Part shown: positions 36,800-48,265 of the stretch, in pieces
Layout: each line of letters begins with the position of its first letter
Position numbering within the stretch: the first letter of the stretch is position 1
Assembly: GCA_913061185.1 (NCBI GenBank)
Contig: CAJXTI010000010.1
Location: 23,082-87,081 of the forward strand
From: an uncultured Oceanobacter sp.
GTDB lineage: Bacteria > Pseudomonadota > Gammaproteobacteria > Pseudomonadales > Oceanobacteraceae
Direction of reading: 5' to 3'
DNA: 64,000 nt
Notes under the pieces: generated by a model
What the model saw: only the letters and a program-made list of their open reading frames with translations
Told to the model about the DNA's origin: nothing
Database searches by the model: none
Translations under genes and position numbers: made by a program

Positions 36800-37369
36800 A
36801 TGAAGGCCATCGTTTTTCGCTCGGTCTGTACGCTAGCGCTACTTGCTTCCAGTCAACTGGCCTTCGCGGCAGACACCAGCAAGGATGACTTTACCAATTT
36901 CCGGTTTGGTATTGCGGCCACCACCCTGGATATCGATCCCGGAGCAGATTACTTTCCCAGCTCCGACGACACCGGCGTTTCTCTGTTTGCAGAGTTTCCA
37001 CAAACGGATCACGCGGCATCTCGCTTCCTTATGTACCGCATACATCAGGACGGCAAGGACGTCACCGGTTTTGAAACCCAATTAATGTGGGGTTGGGGAT
37101 TGTCTCAGCCCGGTTTCCGGCTTTACACCGGCCCGGCCTGGCACCGCGAAAAAATCGTTCTGCAGGGCAACAGCGGCCGCCAGGTTGGTGTGTTTAATGG
37201 CTGGGGCTGGCAGATTGGTACAGGTTACCAACTCGGTGCTGTCACCCTCGATATTGCTGGCACCTTCCGGGACGATCAGGATTATCGTAATCAAAACCGC
37301 CGGAGCGGCGCTGCCGGGCAACGCCCGAATGTCTGGCTCACCAGCGCCCTGATCAGCTATCGTTTTTAA
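36800..37369 (+). CDS. probable outer-membrane beta-barrel protein
   Basis: A 189-residue exported protein. The signal peptide is about 1-23 (LAFAAD cleavage), and alternating polar/hydrophobic strands rich in Gly, Tyr and Trp end in SYRF, a C-terminal Phe typical of Bam substrates. It has no family I recognise; acyloxyacyl hydrolase/PagL- or OmpW-size barrels are similar in shape. AGGA precedes the ATG at 36800. It is followed by a 50-codon frame. Confidence 0.65.
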   Translation: MKAIVFRSVCTLALLASSQLAFAADTSKDDFTNFRFGIAATTLDIDPGADYFPSSDDTGVSLFAEFPQTDHAASRFLMYRIHQDGKDVTGFETQLMWGWGLSQPGFRLYTGPAWHREKIVLQGNSGRQVGVFNGWGWQIGTGYQLGAVTLDIAGTFRDDQDYRNQNRRSGAAGQRPNVWLTSALISYRF

Positions 37370-37412
37370 CTTGTGAGCGCTTTCACTTGAACGCTGTTAC
37401 CTTGGGAATCTT

Positions 37413-37565
37413 ATGACCAACCCTGTCACTGTCCGCTATATGTCCCGTTCCGAAATCGAGAGCCTGATGTACAGCCTGACTGCTGCCACCAATAATGAGC
37501 AGGCCCAGCTGTTTGAGGCTATTGCGCGCCGCTTGCTGGAAATCATCGAAGAAGATAATCGCTAG
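37413..37565 (+). CDS. small hypothetical protein, 50 aa
   Basis: A 50-residue, mostly helical, acidic protein beginning MTNPVTVRYM and ending in LLEIIEEDNR. GGGAAT lies 6 bases before the ATG, and the gene starts 43 bases after the barrel protein on the same strand. Its regular heptad pattern suggests a helical hairpin. No family is recognised. A REP-type element begins right after its stop. Confidence 0.5.
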   Translation: MTNPVTVRYMSRSEIESLMYSLTAATNNEQAQLFEAIARRLLEIIEEDNR

Positions 37566-37566
37566 C

Positions 37567-37652
37567 GGGCGTTCTCAATGATAGAGCGCAGCCTGTTGTG
37601 TGGGCTTGCTCTGAGAGCACCCGGCAGGGCCGCTCCAATAATTGAGCACGCC
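37567..37652. repeat. REP-type element, second locus
   Basis: GGGCGTTCTCAATGAT (37567-37582) followed by GCCTGTTGTGTGG is the same ~37-bp unit as at 5283. A diverged inverted half, ATAATTGAGCACGCCC, lies at about 37637-37652. It sits directly between the 50-aa gene and the polyphosphate gene, a usual intergenic place for such repeats. Confidence 0.65.
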
Positions 37653-37685
37653 CTAGCCGCCCCGAAATCCTCTTCGCGGCGGAAC

Positions 37686-39176
37686 TTAACCTCCTAGCTG
37701 CTGTTCCAGCTGCTGGCAAAGCGTCTTCAGCGCCTTGATTCTGGCGAAGCGTTTATTGTTGGCTTCAATCAGATGCCAGGGAGCCACTTCGGTACTGGTA
37801 CGCTCGACCATATCATTGACGGCTTGCTCATAATCAGCCCAGCGCTCGCGATTACGGTAGTCATCATCGGTAATCTTGTGGCGCTTGTAGCTGATTTTTT
37901 CTCTTTCTTTAAAACGCTTGAGTTGCTCATCCTTGTCGATATGCAGCCAAAATTTCACCACCACCGTACCGTGTTCAACCAGCTGTGATTCAAAATCATT
38001 GATTTCACTGTAAGCCCGTAACCATTCTGCACGGCTGGCAAACCCCTCCACCCGCTCTACCAACACCCGCCCGTACCAACTGCGATCGTAGATGGTCACC
38101 CGCCCATCTCGGGGAATATGGCGCCAAAACCGCCATAGGTAATGATGTGCGGCTTCTTCATCGGTTGGCACCGCAATTGGAATAATCTGATAGTTACGCG
38201 CATCCAGCGCGGGGACGATGCGCCGAATCAGGCCGCCCTTCCCTCCGGCATCCCACCCTTCCAGAACGATCACCATGGAAACCCGTTGCTGGTAGGCGCG
38301 ACGTGCCAGCAGCGACAGTTGTCCTTGCCAGTGTTCCAGCTGCTGGTGATAACTTGTCTTGTCGAGTGCCAAAGTCAGATCCAGATTGCCCAACAGGGTT
38401 TTCTGACGATGAATCAGCGCTACAGCTTCAGCATTTTCATCTTCCAGCGGGGTATCTGAACAGGTATGTAACGCCTGGTGGTGCTGTATACGCTCAAGTA
38501 AATGTTCGGCAACCGTGATATCACGATAATGCGGATCGGCACTTTCAATCACCACCCAAGGCGCTTCTGCGGTACTGGTTTGACGTAAAGTATGCTCAGC
38601 AATTGAACGGAAACTGTCGTACAGCGCCAGATGACGCTTGTCTTTTTCCGTCACCCGCCAGGCGGTTGCCGGATCCGCTTCAAGCTGCTGCAACCGCAAC
38701 TGCTGTTGTTCTTTGGAGAGATGCAGCCAAAGCTTGATCACCAGTGCGCCATCTTCTACCAACATGCGTTCAAAAATACGAATATGGGCAAGGTAGCCGT
38801 CCAGCTCAATGTCATTCAGGGTTTTGGCCACCCGTTTTGCAATCGGATCACTGTACCAGGAGCCGATGTACAGACCGATATGGCCTTTCTGTGGCAAGGC
38901 TTGCCAGAAGCGCCAATAATCCGGACGCTCACGCTCATCCTGAGTTTTGTCGTCAAACGCCAGCGTGCGCAGGTAACGAGGGTCAAACCATTCGTTCAGG
39001 CGATTGACCAGCACGGCCTTACCCGCACCATCACTGCCAGACACCAGTACAATAACCGGAAAGGATTCATCTAATAGCGCCTGCTGCATCTCCAGTAACC
39101 GGGTACGTAGCGACGGAACCTGTTGATCAAATTCCTCACGAGACAACGACTGCCCCAGTTCAGCAACCTCAAACAT
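37686..39176 (-). CDS. pap: polyphosphate:AMP phosphotransferase (two PPK2 domains)
   Basis: A 496-residue PPK2 class II enzyme with two fused PPK2 domains. The Walker A of the first domain (SGSDGAGK, about 47-54) is diverged, and that of the second (EGWDAGGKGG, about 310-320) is canonical, followed by the lid DRSWYGRVLVERVEG. It makes ADP from AMP with polyphosphate, and can help recycle nucleotides under energy stress. It is monocistronic between REP DNA and a low-complexity spacer. Confidence 0.9.
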   Translation of the reverse strand: MFEVAELGQSLSREEFDQQVPSLRTRLLEMQQALLDESFPVIVLVSGSDGAGKAVLVNRLNEWFDPRYLRTLAFDDKTQDERERPDYWRFWQALPQKGHIGLYIGSWYSDPIAKRVAKTLNDIELDGYLAHIRIFERMLVEDGALVIKLWLHLSKEQQQLRLQQLEADPATAWRVTEKDKRHLALYDSFRSIAEHTLRQTSTAEAPWVVIESADPHYRDITVAEHLLERIQHHQALHTCSDTPLEDENAEAVALIHRQKTLLGNLDLTLALDKTSYHQQLEHWQGQLSLLARRAYQQRVSMVIVLEGWDAGGKGGLIRRIVPALDARNYQIIPIAVPTDEEAAHHYLWRFWRHIPRDGRVTIYDRSWYGRVLVERVEGFASRAEWLRAYSEINDFESQLVEHGTVVVKFWLHIDKDEQLKRFKEREKISYKRHKITDDDYRNRERWADYEQAVNDMVERTSTEVAPWHLIEANNKRFARIKALKTLCQQLEQQLGG

Positions 39177-39538
39177 ACGCTCTCCATCCTTTTGTTTACC
39201 TGTTGAGCATAGAGCCAGCCCGTTATGAATGCGAGCACAGCCATTACCGTCAGGTGGCCAACCATGACGTCAACCACCAGGATCAGATGCCCGCTACCGT
39301 TATACCAATACAGGTTGCTTGTGTTTTGCCAAACCAGCCACACGCTGGAAACAGAGATTCAATTAAGCAGGAGACTGGAAGAGAAAGGTGGCTCAAACAG
39401 GAAATAGAACTGAACCCCGAACAGGGCAAAGGCAAGAGCAAGGGAAAGGGAAAGGGAAAGGGCAAAAAGACACAAAAAAGCCCCGGTTGGGCCAAATCCA
39501 ACCGGGGCAATCTTCCTGAGCACAGAAGATTCGTAACC
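39177..39538. other. gene-free spacer with purine-rich run
   Basis: A 362-base spacer between divergently oriented transcript ends. It contains a purine tract of repeated GGGAAA units (39424-39466) and, at its right end, the terminator of the Bax-inhibitor gene. The reading frames here are low-complexity and have no credible start. Confidence 0.6.
39474..39508 (-). terminator. rho-independent terminator of the BI-1 gene
   Basis: On the minus strand, GCCCCGGTTGG and its complement CCAACCGGGGC form an 11-bp stem around a short loop, followed at once by T6. It lies 31 bases after the stop codon of the Bax-inhibitor-1 gene. Confidence 0.88.
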
Positions 39539-40252
39539 CTATTCGTCAGAACCCAGCACGCCAAAGATTTGCAGCAGGCTGATAAACAGGTTGTAAAGCG
39601 ATACATACAGCGACACGGTCGCCATGATGTAGTTAGTTTCGCCACCATGAAGAATATTACTGGTTTCGTAAGCAATCAGGCCGCTCATCAGAATGACAAA
39701 CATACCGGATACCGCTAACGACAAGGCTGGCAATTCAAAAATGACCGCACCAATCGATAATACAAACGCCATAATGATGCCGACCATCAGCGTCTTGCCC
39801 CAACCAGACAGGTCTTTACCGGTCGACAGCACCCAGCCAGACATACCGAAGAAAATCAGACCGGTTGTACCCAGAGCACTCATAATGATGCTGGCGCCAC
39901 CAGGAAGACTGGCGTACATCGACAGGATCGGCCCCAGGGTATAACCCATAAAACCGGTCAGGGCGAAAACAGACAAAATCCCCAGCGCGCTTTCCTTGGT
40001 TTTGTGCACCAGGAACAGCAAACCAAAATAACCGACCAATGTCAGAATAAAACCGGGATGTGGCCAGCCCATTGACATTGACGTACCGGCCACCGCTGCG
40101 CTGAATAACAGCGTCATGGATAGCAGCATATAGGTGTTGCGCAGAACCTTACGGCCATCCACAGAGACCGCTTGATCCTGAGCTGATCCCATCGGCAACG
40201 ACGTCACGTCGGCTTGCGATGGTTTGGAATTGAGATAATCTGGACGACTCAT
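39539..40252 (-). CDS. Bax inhibitor-1/YccA family membrane protein
   Basis: A 237-residue protein with seven membrane helices after a ~35-residue polar N-terminus. It shows the BI-1 features RNTYMLLSMTLLFSA near helix 1 and the C-terminal YVSLYNLFISLLQIFG. In E. coli, YccA and YbhL relate to FtsH control and ion leak. A AGGAGA box precedes the ATG. It is divergent from the NhaR-like regulator. Confidence 0.92.
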   Translation of the reverse strand: MSRPDYLNSKPSQADVTSLPMGSAQDQAVSVDGRKVLRNTYMLLSMTLLFSAAVAGTSMSMGWPHPGFILTLVGYFGLLFLVHKTKESALGILSVFALTGFMGYTLGPILSMYASLPGGASIIMSALGTTGLIFFGMSGWVLSTGKDLSGWGKTLMVGIIMAFVLSIGAVIFELPALSLAVSGMFVILMSGLIAYETSNILHGGETNYIMATVSLYVSLYNLFISLLQIFGVLGSDE

Positions 40253-40372
40253 ACAGTTTCTCCTGATGAATACTATTTAGAGCAGTTTTGCATTGTGAAA
40301 AGCATTGTACGGAGCCGCAATAAAAAATAATATTCGAATTATCTTATATTCATTGCTCGGTTTTTTCGACCT

Positions 40373-41278
40373 ATGCACCGTATCAACTACAAACATCTAC
40401 AGTACTTTCATAGCGTTGCGACTGAAGGCAGCATCCAGTTGGCGGCTATACGACTCAACGTCACGCCCCAAACGATCAGTGGCCAGTTAAAAATGCTGGA
40501 AGAAGATCTGGGTGTCGCTTTATTTGCCAAGTCGGGACGAGGCCTGGAGCTGACCGATGCCGGTCGGGTAGCACTGGACTACAGTCGGCAAATTTTTCAG
40601 CTCGGTGATGAATTACAGGAAGTGATGAACCTGGGCATTACCGAAAGACCCACTGAATTTCGGGTCGGTATCGTCGACGCCCTGCCCAAATCGATAGCCC
40701 ATCGTCTACTGAGTCCAGCGATGTCGCTGCCAGGCACCATGCGAATTGTTTGTCATGAAGAGCAAATGTCAGTGCTGCTGGGAGAGCTCGCTGTCCATCG
40801 GCTGGATCTGGTACTGGCAGACAGCCCGATTCCACCAGGGATGAATATTCGCTGCTTTAACCACCTGCTAGGACGCAGCCGTCTGGCCTGTTTTGCATCC
40901 TCCGGGTTAATACAACAACAGGGCAATCAGAAATTTCCCGATGTTCTGAATGAAGCCCCGGTATTGCTACCAACCGACACGGCATCCGGATTACGAACCG
41001 ACCTGCTGAGCTGGTTTAACCGTACCGGCATTGCGGTAAGAATCGCCGGTGAGTTTGACGACTCAGCCCTGCTAAAGGCCTTTGGCAGCCAGGGACATGG
41101 CTATTTTTTTGCCCCCGACGTCATCCGCGAGGAGATTTGCGCAAAATACCAGGTGCAGTGTGTGGGGACGGTGCATGAATTGATGCAGGAATTTTATGCC
41201 ATCTCAGCAGAGCGACGCATCAGTCACCAAGCAGTAGCAGCCATCACCCGTCAAACACCGCTCGGCGAGATCAACTAA
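40373..41278 (+). CDS. nhaR: LysR-type regulator, NhaR-like
   Basis: A 301-residue LysR regulator whose N-terminus INYKHLQYF and TPQTISGQLKMLEEDLGVALF follow E. coli NhaR closely; the GEFDDSALLKAFG and FYAISAER segments in the effector domain also match. NhaR activates the Na+/H+ antiporter gene nhaA in response to Na+. No antiporter gene is near, so it acts on a distant target. It is divergent from the BI-1 membrane gene, which could be a local target. Confidence 0.82.
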   Translation: MHRINYKHLQYFHSVATEGSIQLAAIRLNVTPQTISGQLKMLEEDLGVALFAKSGRGLELTDAGRVALDYSRQIFQLGDELQEVMNLGITERPTEFRVGIVDALPKSIAHRLLSPAMSLPGTMRIVCHEEQMSVLLGELAVHRLDLVLADSPIPPGMNIRCFNHLLGRSRLACFASSGLIQQQGNQKFPDVLNEAPVLLPTDTASGLRTDLLSWFNRTGIAVRIAGEFDDSALLKAFGSQGHGYFFAPDVIREEICAKYQVQCVGTVHELMQEFYAISAERRISHQAVAAITRQTPLGEIN

Positions 41279-41300
41279 CGCCCGGAGCAGACCTGCCATA

Positions 41301-42134
41301 CTACTCGGCCACCAGTACCTCTGCCCGCCAGTTCGCAGAGCCATTACCCAGAGCCTGAGCCAGACGGGGTAACACTGCTTCCATACGTGCCTTCAGGGTA
41401 TAAGGCGGATTAATCAGAATCATCCCCGATGCCGTCATGCCACGAGCATCGGTGTCCGCCGCAACACCCAGTTCAAACAGCTGGATATTACGCAGCCCCG
41501 ATGAGCGGAATTGCCGTTCCATCTGGTCGATACGACGGCGTTCAACCACCGGATACCAGAGCGCATAAGTCGCTGTCGCCATCCGTCGATGTGCTGCAAT
41601 CAGTGTGGTGACGGCGGTCTGATAATCGGTTTTGATTTCATACGGCGGATCCATCACTACCAGGCCGCGCTTGATGGTCGTCGGCAGTAGCGCAATCAAG
41701 CCAGCAAAACCGTCTTCGCCTCTGACTTGCACCCGGCGATCTCGGTACGTCATCTGCTCCAGTATGGCCAGATCCTGAGGATGCAGTTCATACAAAAAAG
41801 CCCGATCCTGCCCACGCAAATAAAACTGCCCTAACCAGGGAGAACCCGGATACACCGGCTCTCCAGCACCCTTCTGGCACTGTTCAACGGCATGAAGATA
41901 GACCTTCAACTCCGGCCAGTCGGCCGCCGACAATCGACCAATACCGGTGAGATATTCGTTATTTTTTGAAGATTCAGCCGATTCCAGCAAGTAGATACCA
42001 GCACCCGCATGGGTATCGATATAGACAAAGGGCTTGTCCTTGCGCTGCAGGTATTCCAGTACCTCCACCTGAATCAGATGTTTGAGTACATCGGCAAAAT
42101 TGCCAGCATGGAAAGAATGGCGATAACTGAGCAT
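41301..42134 (-). CDS. rlmJ: 23S rRNA (adenine(2030)-N6)-methyltransferase
   Basis: A 277-residue methyltransferase. The N-terminus MLSYRHSFHAGNFADVLKH is diagnostic; DTHAGAG forms the SAM loop and MDPPYE is the catalytic DPPY motif of N6-adenine methyltransferases. It modifies A2030 of 23S rRNA. GGAGTG lies 5 bases before the ATG at 42134; the GTG two codons earlier is unlikely. Confidence 0.95.
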   Translation of the reverse strand: MLSYRHSFHAGNFADVLKHLIQVEVLEYLQRKDKPFVYIDTHAGAGIYLLESAESSKNNEYLTGIGRLSAADWPELKVYLHAVEQCQKGAGEPVYPGSPWLGQFYLRGQDRAFLYELHPQDLAILEQMTYRDRRVQVRGEDGFAGLIALLPTTIKRGLVVMDPPYEIKTDYQTAVTTLIAAHRRMATATYALWYPVVERRRIDQMERQFRSSGLRNIQLFELGVAADTDARGMTASGMILINPPYTLKARMEAVLPRLAQALGNGSANWRAEVLVAE

Positions 42135-42199
42135 AAGCACTCCGGTCTATTAACGATAACACCAGCGAATCCCCATGAGCGGGTAAAAGGCACCGGAGC

Positions 42200-42243
42200 C
42201 ATAAACAATAATGCCGCTGCTTCCGAACAGGAAACAGCGGCAT
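42200..42243 (-). terminator. terminator of the queA-secF operon
   Basis: ATGCCGCTG/CAGCGGCAT is a perfect 9-bp stem extended inside by TTCC/GGAA. On the minus strand it is followed by a U-rich TTATTGTTTA. It starts 21 bases after the secF stop codon. Confidence 0.65.
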
Positions 42244-42264
42244 GTCAGATCAAACAACAGCCTG

Positions 42265-43179
42265 TCAAGGGCGGTCGTCGACCTCTTCTTCGGTTTCTGG
42301 TGGAATCAGATCCTCACGACTGAGGTTCATCAGCAACAGAATATTCGCCGCCACATAAATCGACGAATAGGTACCAACTACCACACCGATCATCAACGCC
42401 AGGGCAAAGTTGTGGATCAGCTCACCGCCCACCACCAACAAAGCCAACAGCACCAGCGCCGTGGTAATCGAAGTCATCAGCGTACGATCCAGCGTCTGGT
42501 TCAGCGATTCATTCATAATGCCAATGGGATCACTGCGGCGCAAAATACGAAAGTTTTCCCGAATCCGGTCCGCCACCACAATGGTGTCGTTCAGCGAGTA
42601 ACCAATCACCGCCAGCACAGCAGCCAGCACCGTCAGGTCGAATTCCCACTGGAACAGTGAGAACAGCCCGAGAATAATCACCACATCGTGGAACAGTGCA
42701 ACCACGGCTCCAACTGAAAATTTGAACTGGAAGCGGGCTGCGACATAGATCATCACTACCGCCAGCGCCAGCAGCAACGCCAAACCGCCCTGGTCGCGCA
42801 ATTCTTCACCAACGTTGGCACCGACAAACTCACTGCGCATCAGCGTCAACGGATTGCCCTCAGCCGCAGCTTGCAGCACCGTCAGTACCTCATTGCCGAG
42901 ACTATCGCGGAAGGCTTCCGACATCCGTACCAAAATATCGGTTTCAGAACCAAAGTTCTGCACCGTCACATCCTTGTAGCCAGCATTTTCCAGCGCCGCA
43001 GAAATATCATCCAATGGTTGAGGTGTGGCGTATTGAACCTCCAGCAGCGTACCACCGGTAAAATCCAGCCCCAGATTCAACCCTTGCACCGCCAGTGAGC
43101 CAATCGACACCAGTAACAACAGACCGGATAACCACATCGCACCCAGACGCAAGCGCATAAAGTCGAAGGTATTATTCAT
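42265..43179 (-). CDS. secF: protein translocase subunit SecF
   Basis: A 304-residue inner-membrane protein with six helices and the large periplasmic P1 loop after helix 1 (LDFTGGTLLEV near 38-48). It works with SecD to pull exported proteins from SecYEG using the proton gradient. Its ATG shares one base with the secD stop (ATGA), so translation is coupled. The IGYSLNDTIVVADRIREN segment of helix 4 is the proton-path hallmark. Confidence 0.96.
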   Translation of the reverse strand: MNNTFDFMRLRLGAMWLSGLLLLVSIGSLAVQGLNLGLDFTGGTLLEVQYATPQPLDDISAALENAGYKDVTVQNFGSETDILVRMSEAFRDSLGNEVLTVLQAAAEGNPLTLMRSEFVGANVGEELRDQGGLALLLALAVVMIYVAARFQFKFSVGAVVALFHDVVIILGLFSLFQWEFDLTVLAAVLAVIGYSLNDTIVVADRIRENFRILRRSDPIGIMNESLNQTLDRTLMTSITTALVLLALLVVGGELIHNFALALMIGVVVGTYSSIYVAANILLLMNLSREDLIPPETEEEVDDRP

Positions 43180-45038
43180 CAGACCTTACCTCCGATAGAC
43201 AGGGATTCAATACGACGGCCACCATAAAGTGCATTGGTCAATGCACGGGTCAGCATAATGGCGGTAAACATGGAGGTGATAATGCCGAACGACAGAGTAA
43301 CCGCAAACCCTTTCACTGGCCCAGTGCCTGCCGCAAACAGAATCACCGCCACAATCAGGGTGGTCAGGTTGGCATCAAGGATAGTAACAAACGCCCGGTC
43401 GTAGCCTTCGTGAATTGCCTGTTGCGGTGAACGCCCGGCACGTAACTCTTCGCGGATACGGGAAAAAATCAGCACGTTGGCATCCACTGCCATACCAACA
43501 GTCAGTACGATACCGGCAATACCGGGCAAGGTCAGTGTTGCCCCGACGATACTCATCATGGCAATCAGCAAAACGATATTTGCCAGCAAGGCAACATTGG
43601 CGATCAAGCCAAATGTCCGGTAGTAAACCAGCATCAACACCAATACCAGCCCCAGTCCCAGGATCACTGAGTTAATACCCATTTCGATATTTTCTTTACC
43701 CAGGCTCGGGCCAACCGTGCGCTCTTCAACAAAGTACATGGGTGCCGCCAGTGCCCCTGCGCGCAGCAACAAGGCCAGCTCGGATGCCTCAGCAGACTCC
43801 AGACCAGTAATACGGAAACTGGAACCCAGTGTGCTCTGGATCATGGCGAGGGAAATAATTGATTTTTCCACCACCTGAATGGTTTTTGGTGTTTCCACAC
43901 CGTCTACGACTTCATACGTGGTTTTCGGCTTGCGCTCGACAAACAGCACAGCCATACGACGCTTGATCGACTTGCGGGTAACCTGAGTCATCACCGCGCC
44001 CCCTTTGGAGTCAAGGTCGATATTGACTTGAGGAAAGCCATTTTCATCAAAGGAAGGCTGCGCATTGGTCACGCTGTCGCCGGTTGTAATAATGGTTTTT
44101 TCCAGCCGAGCGGTACGGAATTCATCACTGCGGAATGGGTATTCCTCAGTCGTAAAACGATTGGCACCCGGATCGGCTTCAAGGCGGAATTCCAGATTGG
44201 CGGCCTTGCCAAGAATCTTCTTCGCTTCTGCCGTGTCCTGCACACCGGGCAATTCCACCACAATACGGTTACTGCCCTGACGCTGCACCAATGGCTCGGC
44301 GACACCCAACTCGTTCACCCGGTTACGCAAGGTGGTCAGGTTTTGTTTGAGGGCATAATCTTCCATTTCCTTGATTTTCTGTTCAGTAATGGTCAGTTCC
44401 AGGCCGTACTGATCGGAAATCCTGGTTTCCTTGCGCAAAAATTCAGGATACTCGCGAGCCAGAAAGCTGCTTGCCTCATCCCGGACTTTCGCATCGACAA
44501 ACTGCAAGACCACCTGATTGCCTTCAATCAGCACCCGGCGATACTTGATCCCCTCTTCCCGTAGACGCGTACGTAATTCTTCACGGTAATTTTTTACGCG
44601 ACTGGCGAGATAATCTTCCATATCCACTTCCATCAGGAAATGCACACCACCACTGAGATCCAGTCCCAGTGTCATGGGGCCAGCACCCATCGACAACAAC
44701 CAGTCAGGTGTTGTCGGAGCAAGGTTAAGCGCTACGATATAGTCATCACCCAACTCGCGCTGTACCAGATCCTTGGCACCCAGCTGCTGGGAAGAACTGC
44801 CAAGCCGGAACAACGCACTGCTGCCGTTCACTTCATCAGCCAGCAAGTCGACATTGTTATCGGCCAGAATGGTACGCACTCGTGACATCACGCTGGCGGA
44901 CATTTCGGCACCGGCACGGGTAGGCGTGACCTGCACCGCCGGATCGGGCGGATACAGGTTAGGTGCGGCATACACAACCGCAAGCGCCAATACCACCAGT
45001 ATCAGCAGGTTTTTCCAGAGAGGGTACTTGTTGAGCAT
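43179..45038 (-). CDS. secD: protein translocase subunit SecD
   Basis: A 619-residue protein with one N-terminal helix, a ~400-residue periplasmic region (GLDLSGGVHFLMEVD near 125-139) and a C-terminal five-helix block with GMAVDANVLIFSRIREE. Its length matches the E. coli protein (615). It partners SecF and YajC. The spacing to yajC is about 70 bases, and the whole group reads from the minus strand with queA first. Confidence 0.96.
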   Translation of the reverse strand: MLNKYPLWKNLLILVVLALAVVYAAPNLYPPDPAVQVTPTRAGAEMSASVMSRVRTILADNNVDLLADEVNGSSALFRLGSSSQQLGAKDLVQRELGDDYIVALNLAPTTPDWLLSMGAGPMTLGLDLSGGVHFLMEVDMEDYLASRVKNYREELRTRLREEGIKYRRVLIEGNQVVLQFVDAKVRDEASSFLAREYPEFLRKETRISDQYGLELTITEQKIKEMEDYALKQNLTTLRNRVNELGVAEPLVQRQGSNRIVVELPGVQDTAEAKKILGKAANLEFRLEADPGANRFTTEEYPFRSDEFRTARLEKTIITTGDSVTNAQPSFDENGFPQVNIDLDSKGGAVMTQVTRKSIKRRMAVLFVERKPKTTYEVVDGVETPKTIQVVEKSIISLAMIQSTLGSSFRITGLESAEASELALLLRAGALAAPMYFVEERTVGPSLGKENIEMGINSVILGLGLVLVLMLVYYRTFGLIANVALLANIVLLIAMMSIVGATLTLPGIAGIVLTVGMAVDANVLIFSRIREELRAGRSPQQAIHEGYDRAFVTILDANLTTLIVAVILFAAGTGPVKGFAVTLSFGIITSMFTAIMLTRALTNALYGGRRIESLSIGGKV

Positions 45039-45111
45039 AATCTGCCCTTATGAAAACTCGATTCGGATATGCCAGCGACCGCTGGGCGGGCACTGGCATC
45101 ATCAGGAAGGA

Positions 45112-45468
45112 TCAGCCCAGAACGTCTTTGATTGTGCCTTTGGGCAGCACCATGGTCACGGCTACTTTTTGCACTGGCAGTTCAATACCGTTAGCCACTT
45201 CCATAACCACAAAGTCTTCAGTGACCTTGGTCACTTTGCCCAGCATGCCGCCAGCCATCACTACTTCATCACCCTTCGACAGGTTGGTAATCAGATTTTT
45301 GTGCTCTTTCTGACGCTTGCTCTGCGGACGCCACAGCAAGAAGTAAAAAATCAGCAGAAAACCACCCAAAAACACCAGCTGACCAGTAACGCCCATCGGC
45401 GCATCAGTACCTTCAGCCATGGCAAACCCGGAAAAGGTCAACGCCATCACAGCAAACAAAGCTTTCAT
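45112..45468 (-). CDS. yajC: Sec translocon accessory subunit YajC
   Basis: A 118-residue protein with a signal-like N-terminus, one membrane helix (about 27-46, FLLIFYFLLWRPQ) and a cytoplasmic domain with the conserved GDEVVMAGGMLGKV segment. Of the two possible starts, ATG 45468 is 9 bases after GGAG and is preferred to ATG 45477, which touches that box. It joins the SecDF complex. Confidence 0.93.
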   Translation of the reverse strand: MKALFAVMALTFSGFAMAEGTDAPMGVTGQLVFLGGFLLIFYFLLWRPQSKRQKEHKNLITNLSKGDEVVMAGGMLGKVTKVTEDFVVMEVANGIELPVQKVAVTMVLPKGTIKDVLG

Positions 45469-45634
45469 GAAATACATTCTCCAAAAACAACAGACGCACC
45501 CTAACAGGGTAAAGCGACATAATTTTTACGGTGTGCGCAAACCAGGGCTGATCAAGCGATCCTGAGCCTGTGCATGAAGATACCCGCCGATATCCGACTC
45601 TGTCAGCCAGCTTGCGATATGGGGTTAAAACCCG

Positions 45635-47883
<2,249 letters not shown>

Positions 47884-48001
47884 GATATTTATGGATCGCA
47901 GAAAATAAGGGGCAGTCAGACGGAGTACCCGTACCAACAGACAATGACCGCAAGGTTACCCAACAAGTCCCGTTAAGTTAAGAAATAACTTTCAAAAATA
48001 T

Positions 48002-48029
48002 TTGACAGGAAAAATTTCGACTGTAGTAT
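48002..48029 (+). promoter_or_regulatory. sigma-70 promoter of the tRNA-Leu pair
   Basis: A consensus -35 TTGACA (48002-48007), a 16-base spacer and -10 TAGTAT (48024-48029) are followed by a GC-rich discriminator (CGCGGCC), the mark of stringently controlled stable-RNA promoters. The start site would be near 48036, about 22 bases before the first tRNA. Confidence 0.8.
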
Positions 48030-48057
48030 ACGCGGCCACTGACAGCTACTAATTCAA

Positions 48058-48144
48058 GCCAGAGTGGCGAAATTGGTAGACGCAGGGGATTCAAAATCCC
48101 CCGCCTTTGCGGGTGTGCCGGTTCGAGTCCGGCCTCTGGTACCA
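48058..48144 (+). tRNA. tRNA-Leu (anticodon CAA)
   Basis: An 87-base class II tRNA with encoded CCA. The acceptor stem is GCCAGAG/CTCTGGT-ACCA, the D-loop contains TTGGTAGA, the anticodon loop is TTCAAAA (CAA), a long variable arm CCGCCTTTGCGGG follows, and the T-arm is GGTTCGAGTCC. Confidence 0.97.
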
Positions 48145-48179
48145 GAATCCTTGTAGTTGTCAGGCGGATTTATCTGTAA

Positions 48180-48265
48180 GCCCAGGTGGTGGAATTGGTA
48201 GACACGCTGTGTTCAGGTCGCAGTGAGCTATGCTCGTGGGAGTTCGAGTCTCCCCCTGGGCACCA
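48180..48265 (+). tRNA. tRNA-Leu (anticodon CAG)
   Basis: An 86-base class II tRNA with encoded CCA, 35 bases after the first and almost certainly cotranscribed. The acceptor stem is GCCCAGG/CCTGGGC, the anticodon loop is TTCAGGT (CAG), and the T-arm is AGTTCGAGTCT. CAG reads CTG, the main Leu codon in these genes. Confidence 0.97.

Noticed and set aside
39071..39343. 90-codon hydrophobic minus-strand frame before pap
   Set aside because: It overlaps the conserved pap start, has no Shine-Dalgarno sequence, and its second half is a frame-shifted read of pap.
39203..39718. 171-codon plus-strand frame with a Gly/Lys run
   Set aside because: The run comes from the GGGAAA tract, and the frame continues through the terminator and into the BI-1 gene in antisense.
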